From NCBI GenBank assembly GCA_021774795.1, contig JAJFIR010000031.1, positions 62,001 through 126,000 of the forward strand: a stretch of 64,000 nucleotides of DNA, written 5' to 3'. The position numbers and the translations under genes were made by a program. Positions 57,815 to 64,000 of this stretch are shown piece after piece. Source of the DNA: Emcibacteraceae bacterium. Lineage in GTDB: Bacteria > Pseudomonadota > Alphaproteobacteria > Sphingomonadales > Emcibacteraceae. Below the pieces are notes generated by a model. That model saw only the letters and a list, made by a program, of their open reading frames with translations. It searched no databases and was not told the DNA's origin. Each line of letters begins with the position of its first letter. Position 1 is the first letter of the stretch.

Positions 57815-59986
57815 TTAGAATGTTCCTTGCAATGTTAATTTGTATACGCGTTGTTGAGACGCTTCTCTGAACTCATTAAAATTGACATTACCCGCCGAAA
57901 TATTTCCTAAATATTTGGTTTTCTGATAGGCCGTTTTTGCTTTGAATATGTTTCTTAAATCAAACCTGACTTTCATATTTCCAAATACTTTCTGTTCGAC
58001 ATAAAAGGACGCTTTCGGGTTAATCGTTTGTTCCCATTGCTCGGTGACATCAGTTCTAAATCCAATGCTCGTACCAGACAGACCCGAAGATGGCGCCTTA
58101 TTCGTTACATTAAATCCGTATGACGTACCCATCTCCACTAAATCATGCTGGAAATTTAAAAGCCATTCATGTTTTTGCTTATAAATAATAGGCCGTTCAA
58201 TAAGCAGGAACGGATCATTAGCTTCCGTTTCGCGCAATATATATTTTCCGGTAATAATTGCGTTTGGCAGGCTAATAATTTTAAGCCGCAAGTTTCCGTT
58301 CACCTCCACACCATATTCCTTCGCATCACCAATATTCCCCGGCAATGACTGAGTGGCCAGCTGTGGATCATTAGTCGGATTATTAATCGGATCAGGTTTT
58401 GCTATTTTAGCAATGTGATCGCGGATTTTATTATAAAACGCCTTAACAGAAATTGATCCCTGATCATCTGAGAAACGGTTTTCATATGCTATTGAAAATT
58501 CTAAGCGATCTTCGGGACGTAGCTCCGCATTGCCCGCGTCAACTTCATTGTCTTCCGCATCAAAACTATTGCCAAAATCGACAAAATTCAACTGGCTAAT
58601 TTTTCGCTCAACGGTCGCTCTAATTTGATTTTTCTCGTCTATATCATATCGCAAATTTACGCGCGGTTTCAGATAGAAAAAATTACGGCTGAAATCCTGG
58701 TTCACTGTCACTAAATTATTTGTTTGTGTTATTTTAGACCACTCGGCGTTCAGGGAACTTTGTAAAGATATATTTGATGAAATCGCGTAGTTATGGCTGG
58801 CAAAGGCTTCATAACGAACTTCCCTCACGTCCTGGTCACTTAAGCTTGATAAATTGATAGTTCCATCTGCACGGGTATTGGTATTTGCCGTATCAAAATC
58901 ATTAATGGCTGCTTCGCCCCCAATCTCAATGGTATGCTTTTTAGCAAATATATTCGTTAATGACGATCTTAATATTTTTTCTCCATGCCTAATTTGAAAA
59001 AGATTCTCACCCGTTCCTGTAAGTGCATTCTCGTTTAAAGCACGAGAAAAAACGTTATTAATGTCATGTTTACCGTGATTGATCACGAAAAGAGTTTTAA
59101 GCAAGCCCAGTTCTTCAAATCGATGTTGATAATCGCCTCCAAATTCCCAGTGCAATGGTTTATGGGTTTGGTCCCTGACAACTAAATTCTGATCCCCTGC
59201 TAAGAGTAAACTTTGATTATCTGTTTCAATAGTATCTTGATCATCAAATTCGAGTTGACCATTCAAACGCAATATATCGCCATTTTCTGCGTTATATTCT
59301 ACGTTACTATTAAGAAATATTTTCTCTCTATCTCGAATATTTGATAAAGAATTATTCTCAAATTGCGTACCTGATGCATTAAAAAAGCTATCCGAAAAGT
59401 TTCTCCGCGTCTCTTCAAGTGCAAAATCAACCCCCAATAAATACTTCACCCGTCCAAGTTCTCCTGTATGAGTAACTTTTGCAAGCGGGTTTAATTGACC
59501 ATCTTCTGCATACTCACCACCAACTGTCCAAACAGTATTTGATTTGGAAGCTGTTGTTTTCATCACCACATTAATAATCAGCCCCTCACTTTGAACATCC
59601 AAGCCCGCTTTTGTGCCGCGGATCAGTTCAATGTGACTAACCGAGGTCGCCTGAATGCGTTTTAATTGAAGACCAAGTGAGTTAGTCTTGCCCGCAATTC
59701 GTTTCCCATCGATTAATATTTGATCCCCATCTGAACCAAAACCACGATTGGCCCGGCCGGCCAGCTCCTCATCCGCTCGCGCAAGAAGCGCCGCTGTTCC
59801 TGGTACGCTCCTCAACATATCGTGAAGTGTCACTGGCTTATACTGTAAAAAATAGTCTTCATTATAAGTAACAGTCGCAGAATTATTGTCCTGCGCTTCC
59901 TGTGCGTGTAGTTGTGACCCAAGACATAACGCCATAGTCAAAGCGATAATCGAGCTTTTATTCAATGAACTTTTTAAAGACTTCAT
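57815..59986 (-). CDS. TonB-dependent outer-membrane receptor
   Basis: A 723-residue receptor with signal peptide (cut near LHA-QE), a plug domain (LHDMLRSVPGTAAL, then NRGFGSDGDQILIDGKRIAG, VSHIELIRG) and a 22-strand barrel ending in YKLTLQGTF, a C-terminal Phe. The substrate is unknown; no iron-siderophore signature is evident. It lies upstream of nothing in its own direction but shares the strand with the flavin oxidase and MBL genes. Its promoter region contains a 31-bp palindrome at 60066-60096, matching half sites next to the HxlR gene. Confidence 0.9.
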   Translation of the reverse strand: MKSLKSSLNKSSIIALTMALCLGSQLHAQEAQDNNSATVTYNEDYFLQYKPVTLHDMLRSVPGTAALLARADEELAGRANRGFGSDGDQILIDGKRIAGKTNSLGLQLKRIQATSVSHIELIRGTKAGLDVQSEGLIINVVMKTTASKSNTVWTVGGEYAEDGQLNPLAKVTHTGELGRVKYLLGVDFALEETRRNFSDSFFNASGTQFENNSLSNIRDREKIFLNSNVEYNAENGDILRLNGQLEFDDQDTIETDNQSLLLAGDQNLVVRDQTHKPLHWEFGGDYQHRFEELGLLKTLFVINHGKHDINNVFSRALNENALTGTGENLFQIRHGEKILRSSLTNIFAKKHTIEIGGEAAINDFDTANTNTRADGTINLSSLSDQDVREVRYEAFASHNYAISSNISLQSSLNAEWSKITQTNNLVTVNQDFSRNFFYLKPRVNLRYDIDEKNQIRATVERKISQLNFVDFGNSFDAEDNEVDAGNAELRPEDRLEFSIAYENRFSDDQGSISVKAFYNKIRDHIAKIAKPDPINNPTNDPQLATQSLPGNIGDAKEYGVEVNGNLRLKIISLPNAIITGKYILRETEANDPFLLIERPIIYKQKHEWLLNFQHDLVEMGTSYGFNVTNKAPSSGLSGTSIGFRTDVTEQWEQTINPKASFYVEQKVFGNMKVRFDLRNIFKAKTAYQKTKYLGNISAGNVNFNEFREASQQRVYKLTLQGTF

Positions 59987-60065
59987 TTTTATTTTCCTAA
60001 ATTTATTGAAACCTAATTACGGTTAGGTTCCCATTGTTTGTAATTGATATCCATCTGATATTTTT

Positions 60066-60096
60066 GATAGTTACTTGTATAGTACAAGTAACTATC
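60066..60096. promoter_or_regulatory. 31-bp perfect palindrome, probable HxlR operator
   Basis: Arms GATAGTTACTTGTA and TACAAGTAACTATC, 14 bp each and perfect, around a TAG centre. It lies 80 bases before the TonB receptor start. Its core TTACTTG-N7-CAAGTAA recurs, with the same seven-base spacer, twice between the MBL and HxlR genes (62927-62947 and 62964-62984). This points to one dimeric regulator, most simply the HxlR protein coded here. Confidence 0.7.
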
Positions 60097-60217
60097 TCTT
60101 AATACGTGGCAGCATAAAAAACTCGTCGTTTTTATTTGAAAAATTATTGCTATTTAAAAATCCGTCCGTCATTAATACGGTGGCAGAGATGAAATATCGG
60201 GTAAATCATATTTGAGC

Positions 60218-61828
60218 TTAACTTTGCGATGCTTGCCCTACTCGCTTATCAATTTCTTCTATCGTCAGCCATGCTGATTCAATGGCTCCCGCCATCCATC
60301 CTGTCAACATAGGTGCCATTGAATCGCCAGTTATAAATACTCGTTTATCGCCTTTAACTAATCGTGGGAATTTATTAGTGCGCATTCGTGCAGACCACGA
60401 ACTCCAACCGCCTAAACTATATTTTGTTTTATGCCAGGCTTTCGATATGAAATTGCCAGTAAAGTGTTTTCGGTATGCTCCCGGGTGAAATTTTTCACCA
60501 ACTGACAGAGCAAACTCCGTGCGTTCAGCTATACTCAAATTACTAAATTGAACTGCGGGCGCAAATAGCACGTAGTTGGCTAATATGACGCCGCCATCAG
60601 CACCAAAAAGATCTGCTGAAGGATAGCTCATCATCATCTGCATTGGGATATCAGACCACGCAACACCGCCATAGATCATATCATCATCTTCCCAGAAACG
60701 ACGGTTCATCTGTACACCCGTTTTAACAGTTGACATCGCGCTGGGACTTTTCAACGCGTCGGTAATTTCTGGATCAAAGTTATTGTTTACTTTATTGATA
60801 ACGGGAAACGGGATCGAAGAAACACAATAATCTGCTTTGGTTTTCGTTTTCTGATTAGTATTTGCATCAATGTATGAGATTTCCACACCATCATCATTTT
60901 GGATGATATCGGTAACCTCTGAATTGAACTTGATCATCTGGGCCGGTAACGCCCCAAATATCGCTTTTGCGATCTGATCCATTCCGCCAACTGCTTGATA
61001 CATCACCGCCGGATGATCAGCGGTTGATCCTTGAGTTCTCAATTTTACTCTTAAAATTTCTGATAAATTATAGGGTTCAGATAAAGCACCAAAATGCTCG
61101 CCTGCACCCGGATAATCACGGTAGCCACGACCCTCATTAGGTTTATATTCAAGGCTTTCTTTATCAATTAGTCCTGAACCCACTAGCTTTTCGACCAGAA
61201 GCTCCGTATCTTCGGGCGTCAAATATTGTTCTAAAGCACCATCATTTGCACATTTAGCCAACAGTTCTGTGATATTTCCCTGTAAATCGGTTTTTAAATC
61301 GATGTTCCTAATTCGCTGCCCGTTTAATGGCCCGGAGCCATTTTCTGTATAATTATAAATCTGCACACATTCATTAATCATTACCTCCAGTTTAACTCCC
61401 AAGGTTCTACAATAATGAAGCGTGGACTTGTGTTCTGCCGGTATGCGCCAGGGCCCAATGTTTAAATATTGATCATGTTCGAAGTTGCAGATTTGTTTTT
61501 CACCGCCAATTTCTTCAATCACTGTTCCTTTTCTCGCACTTTGACATCTGCCTCCGGCAAATTCACGTGCTTCGAGAATTTGGCAATCATATCCTTTTTT
61601 GCTCAGTTCAAGTGCCGTCACCATGCCTGAAATACCCGCCCCAAGAATAATTATTTTCTTTCCATTTCCGTCACTCGACAGTGTGGGTGGTGCTGCTTTT
61701 GTCGATGCTTTACTTATTTCCCAGCCATTCAAAGCTGTCATGACAGCAGCGGAACCGCCAATCATTCCTAATGTTTGTAAGAAGCTTCTTTTAGTGACGG
61801 GTGAATTTTGATTATCACTATTCATCAT
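60218..61828 (-). CDS. Tat-exported flavin monoamine oxidase
   Basis: A 536-residue FAD amine oxidase. The N-terminus carries a Tat-like signal in which the twin arginine is Lys-Arg (TKRSFLQTLGMIGGSAAVM). The FAD-binding motif is KKIIILGAGISGMVTALELS followed by EAREFAGGRCQSA, and the C-terminal FAD site is near KRVFITGDSMAPMLTGWMAG. Related proteins oxidise amines or amino acids. The substrate is unknown. AAGGA lies four to seven bases before two adjacent ATGs (61828, 61825). It stands between the receptor and the MBL-fold gene. Confidence 0.87.
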   Translation of the reverse strand: MMNSDNQNSPVTKRSFLQTLGMIGGSAAVMTALNGWEISKASTKAAPPTLSSDGNGKKIIILGAGISGMVTALELSKKGYDCQILEAREFAGGRCQSARKGTVIEEIGGEKQICNFEHDQYLNIGPWRIPAEHKSTLHYCRTLGVKLEVMINECVQIYNYTENGSGPLNGQRIRNIDLKTDLQGNITELLAKCANDGALEQYLTPEDTELLVEKLVGSGLIDKESLEYKPNEGRGYRDYPGAGEHFGALSEPYNLSEILRVKLRTQGSTADHPAVMYQAVGGMDQIAKAIFGALPAQMIKFNSEVTDIIQNDDGVEISYIDANTNQKTKTKADYCVSSIPFPVINKVNNNFDPEITDALKSPSAMSTVKTGVQMNRRFWEDDDMIYGGVAWSDIPMQMMMSYPSADLFGADGGVILANYVLFAPAVQFSNLSIAERTEFALSVGEKFHPGAYRKHFTGNFISKAWHKTKYSLGGWSSWSARMRTNKFPRLVKGDKRVFITGDSMAPMLTGWMAGAIESAWLTIEEIDKRVGQASQS

Positions 61829-61933
61829 TTTTCCTTAAAAATAAATGTAATGGAACCCGCCCTCTTCTTCGGATGACATTGTGTTTTGTATTATGGGCAA
61901 ACCGTTCCCTACAAACAGCTTGATCTTCGTTAT

Positions 61934-62914
61934 TCAATCCTTCTTCTCTAGGAATATTTTTTGTATGTTAAACGGGTGTAACCCACGGTAGAAATCTGTA
62001 CCGGACAATCCGTCAGGAACTGAAAAACGTTCTTCGAGTGGATTATCAGCAATCGTCTGGTCTAACGTTTTATTGTTATTGTGGGCCTTCGCAACAGTGG
62101 CACTTAAATTACGCAGATAGTCAACATACCTGTTAAAAATTGATGCCGTTGCAGGAATACCATGCCCTGGTATAATAGTATTTATTTCAAGTGTTGCTGC
62201 AAACTTATTAATTGTTTGAATATAGCCACCCGTATCCCCTATCAGAAGAAAAGGTAGTGACCCCTCTCCAAGCACCAGATTGCCGGTCCATGCTGTCTTT
62301 ACAGACGGCAAATATACAACGGTATCACCGAATGTATTACCCGCGCCAAAATGATATAGCTCAACCGAAATGCCACCAAGATCTACTTCCATAAAATCAT
62401 CAAATATGATATCAGGCATTCGGCTTTCTGTGAGCTCGAAAACGCTCATATCGCCTCTAACCATACCTAATGACCCCTTTTTGCGTTGATCCATATCGGG
62501 GCTCATCATTTTTTTTGTGAGCTTATGAGCAATAATTTTTGTTTCGTCCGGAAATGCATAGTTGCCAAACGTGTGATCAGCGTGACCGTTGGTATTCACA
62601 AGATAAAGGATTGGTTTATCCGTTATCGTTCTAACGGCTGATATAATCTGATTGGCCATATTCGCATCAATATGTGCATCAATTACCAGCACACCCTTAT
62701 CACCTACAACGAAGCCCGCATTGTCTGCGGGTGGCCTTGATGATTGTAACGCATAAACATTTGCGCCAATTTGTTCAACGCCCAGTGTTACACCTTCCGG
62801 ATGCAGTGCAGGCGGCACAAATCCCGCAGGAGGTCTTTGGGCTAACGTAGATTGAGCAGCAAGCAATGTGAACAGCGTCGCGAATATAATTTTAATAGAT
62901 ATATTATTGTGCAT
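61934..62914 (-). CDS. exported MBL-fold hydrolase with altered metal ligands
   Basis: A 326-residue metallo-beta-lactamase-fold protein with signal peptide (cut near TLA-QR). The usual HxHxDH is NGHADH here (in LVNTNGHADHTFGN), the third His is Asn (FGAGNTFGDTVVYLP), and the bridging Asp is Asn (WTGNLV); the last His is kept in IIPGHG. At least part of the zinc site is therefore changed. Other family members with NT/GN patterns may exist, so this need not be inactive. The ATG at 62914 is chosen, since the longer frame to 62962 would spoil the signal peptide. It is divergent from HxlR. Confidence 0.82.
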   Translation of the reverse strand: MHNNISIKIIFATLFTLLAAQSTLAQRPPAGFVPPALHPEGVTLGVEQIGANVYALQSSRPPADNAGFVVGDKGVLVIDAHIDANMANQIISAVRTITDKPILYLVNTNGHADHTFGNYAFPDETKIIAHKLTKKMMSPDMDQRKKGSLGMVRGDMSVFELTESRMPDIIFDDFMEVDLGGISVELYHFGAGNTFGDTVVYLPSVKTAWTGNLVLGEGSLPFLLIGDTGGYIQTINKFAATLEINTIIPGHGIPATASIFNRYVDYLRNLSATVAKAHNNNKTLDQTIADNPLEERFSVPDGLSGTDFYRGLHPFNIQKIFLEKKD

Positions 62915-62926
62915 TAAGATACTCTC

Positions 62927-62947
62927 TAGCTTGTTTTTTGCAAGTAA
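62927..62947. promoter_or_regulatory. HxlR half-dyad site 1
   Basis: TAGCTTG, seven bases (TTTTTTG), CAAGTAA. The right half is identical to the right half of the 60066-60096 palindrome, and the CTTG and CAAG are placed at the same seven-base distance. It lies 13 bases before the MBL start codon. Confidence 0.6.
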
Positions 62948-62963
62948 CCAAAAGAGTATCATT

Positions 62964-62984
62964 TAAATTGCTTTTTGCAAGTAA
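62964..62984. promoter_or_regulatory. HxlR half-dyad site 2
   Basis: TAAATTG, seven bases (CTTTTTG), CAAGTAA. Same right half and spacing as site 1; the left half is weaker. Start-to-start distance to site 1 is 37 bases. It ends 18 bases before the HxlR start codon, consistent with control of both divergent genes. Confidence 0.55.
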
Positions 62985-63002
62985 AAAATATAAAATGAAA
63001 TT

Positions 63003-63434
63003 ATGGATAGGAAAAACCGTTCAAATTGTCCGATATCATATGCGTTAGATCTCATTGGTGACAAATGGTCTCTTTTGATATTGAGAGATATTATTCTTAG
63101 GGACAAACACTTTTATAAAGATTTCATCTCATCCGATGAAGCGATCGCAACTAATATTCTTTCAAACAGGCTAAAAATGCTGGAGTACGATGGATTTATT
63201 TCGAAGACACGCGATACAATAGATCGAAAAAGATTTATTTATAACCCTACGGAAAAAGGCCTTGATCTGCTACCTGTTCTCATCGCCACCATGAGGTGGA
63301 GCGATAAATACAGCACAGAAATTAAACAACGCCCTCCTTCCATTGAAATGATTAGAAACGACCCGATAGGGTTTGAAAATCGAATCCGGGCCAAGTTTTC
63401 CAACACACCAACATTACTTGATCGCCATCACTAA
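63003..63434 (+). CDS. HxlR-family transcriptional regulator
   Basis: A 143-residue winged-helix regulator. CPISYALDLIGDKWSLLILR is the HxlR signature, and Cys9 near the N-terminus is the position used for thiol-based sensing in relatives such as YodB and HypR. ISSDEAIATNILSNRLKMLE and KRFIYNPTEKGLDLLPVL follow. It is divergent from the MBL-fold gene. Its probable binding sites are the TTACTTG-N7-CAAGTAA dyads in that region and ahead of the TonB receptor. No strong Shine-Dalgarno precedes the ATG. Confidence 0.88.
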   Translation: MDRKNRSNCPISYALDLIGDKWSLLILRDIILRDKHFYKDFISSDEAIATNILSNRLKMLEYDGFISKTRDTIDRKRFIYNPTEKGLDLLPVLIATMRWSDKYSTEIKQRPPSIEMIRNDPIGFENRIRAKFSNTPTLLDRHH

Positions 63435-63690
63435 TTCGCAAAACCAAATAAAATACTACGACTTTAATAACCGGAACCCCCAGCGTATAAACGATGTAAT
63501 GAACAGGACGCGCAAAAAATACATCGCGACAGTCCGGGACGCTGAGATTGCGCATAAATGTACGGCCAGAACTAATGGTGCACACAGAGCAAGGTTCTCG
63601 ACGACGTTTTTTTGAGCCTTCATCATACGGTTATCCCGTGGTGCCTCCAGTGTCGGTTCGACATTCAGGCTAACGATCAGAAATATTGCT
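63435..63690 (-). pseudogene. decayed MAPEG-family membrane protein gene
   Basis: Two overlapping minus-strand frames together give a MAPEG-like sequence. Frame one reads EAPRDNRMMKAQKNVVENLA and then LCAPLVLAVHLCAISASRTV; frame two continues with DVFFARPVHYIVYTLGVPVI. These match the family pattern A-x-x-N-x-x-EN, then lvl-x-ah, then the aR-x-x-H-x-x-Y-x-x-G-x-P helix. The switch between frames falls near 63535-63550. The N-terminal part is also truncated and no start is seen. MAPEG proteins are small membrane proteins related to glutathione S-transferases. It sits between HxlR and a TetR gene. Confidence 0.6.
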
Positions 63691-63756
63691 TCTGTATACT
63701 TATTAGACTTTCTGTTACAGTATTGTTACATTGTTGAGTTGTAAGGAGATCTACCT

Positions 63757-64000
63757 ATGGGCCGGAAATTGGAATTTGATAAGGATGACGTTCTTGAAAA
63801 GGCAATGAAATCTTTTTGGGAAAACGGTTATGAAGCAACGTCATTGGAAGATTTACTGAAGGCAATGAGCATTTCCAAGGGAAGTTTTTACCATTGCTTT
63901 GAAAACAAGGAAACTCTGTTCAAAAAATGTCTTAGTCATTACCGCAATTTTATTTCGCAGGATATGCTCAATAATCTTCAAAATGCACCATCCGGACTGA
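63757..64000 (+). CDS. TetR-family regulator, 3' end outside the window
   Basis: The first 81 residues are present, cut by the window edge. The ATG at 63757 has AAGGAG eight bases upstream. MGRKLEFDKDDVLEKAMKSF, then WENGYEATSLEDLLKAMSI and SKGSFYHCFENKETLFKKCL form a standard TetR helix-turn-helix. Direct repeats of TGTTACA (11 bases apart) lie just upstream in the promoter region. Ligand and target are unknown; the decayed MAPEG gene is the divergent neighbour. Confidence 0.88.
   Translation, partial: MGRKLEFDKDDVLEKAMKSFWENGYEATSLEDLLKAMSISKGSFYHCFENKETLFKKCLSHYRNFISQDMLNNLQNAPSGL

Overview
The window reads as chromosome of an AT-rich, Gram-negative alphaproteobacterium, probably marine and free-living. 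The evidence is the mreBCD-mrdA-rodA order, metZ next to apaG and folE, a DUF898-M48 pair, a TonB receptor and outer-membrane proteins. GC looks near 40 % by eye. TTG starts with a good ribosome binding site recur (GT87, folE, trkH). No rRNA, tRNA, CRISPR array or phage was seen. Genus cannot be fixed from the sequence alone.

Layout. 1-4.8 kb: VanZ-like membrane proteins, an MscS channel, ygfZ and tag. 4.8-10.2 kb: the rod-shape operon mreB-mreC-mreD-mrdA-rodA (minus strand). 10.4-12.3 kb: leuA, preceded by a newly recognised leucine-rich leader peptide and hairpins that look like an attenuator. 12.3-15.6 kb: argE, an M48 protease and a DUF898 protein. 15.8-20 kb: GT87 and GT2-GtrA glycosyltransferases and an LVIVD-repeat lipoprotein. 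20-23.7 kb: trkH, folE, apaG and a metZ interrupted by an in-frame TGA. 24-32.7 kb: nhaD, a frameshifted BNR/sortilin-like protein, an M20 homologue lacking several metal ligands, a cytochrome-b-like membrane protein and a tandem OsmC protein.

32.9-44.3 kb is the most coherent metabolic block: a TetR regulator, an NSS amino-acid symporter, leucine dehydrogenase, branched-chain 2-oxoacid dehydrogenase E1alpha/E1beta/E2, a two-subunit B12-dependent acyl-CoA mutase with a short MeaB-type GTPase, then 3-hydroxyisobutyrate dehydrogenase and a family III CoA-transferase on the other strand. The mutase has Leu87 and Ala203 where methylmalonyl-CoA mutase has its carboxylate-binding Tyr and Arg, so it should act on a different, apolar branched acyl-CoA, with isovaleryl/pivalyl-CoA a leading guess. 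A promoter with an overlapping palindrome precedes leucine dehydrogenase.

45.3-49.9 kb: a LysR regulator divergent from an MMPL transporter, a LolA-like periplasmic protein and an outer-membrane barrel, which together look like a lipid export line. 50-54.7 kb: a hybrid histidine kinase with two solute-binding domains, convergent with an OmpR-type regulator; three 10-bp direct repeats lie ahead of the kinase. 55-57.6 kb: small unknown genes, a LysR gene and a transposase fragment.

57.8-64 kb is an accessory block: TonB receptor, Tat-type flavin amine oxidase, MBL-fold hydrolase, HxlR regulator, a decayed MAPEG gene and a TetR gene cut by the window edge. Three copies of one dyad, TTACTTG-N7-CAAGTAA or close variants, sit before the receptor and between the MBL and HxlR genes, predicting an HxlR regulon.
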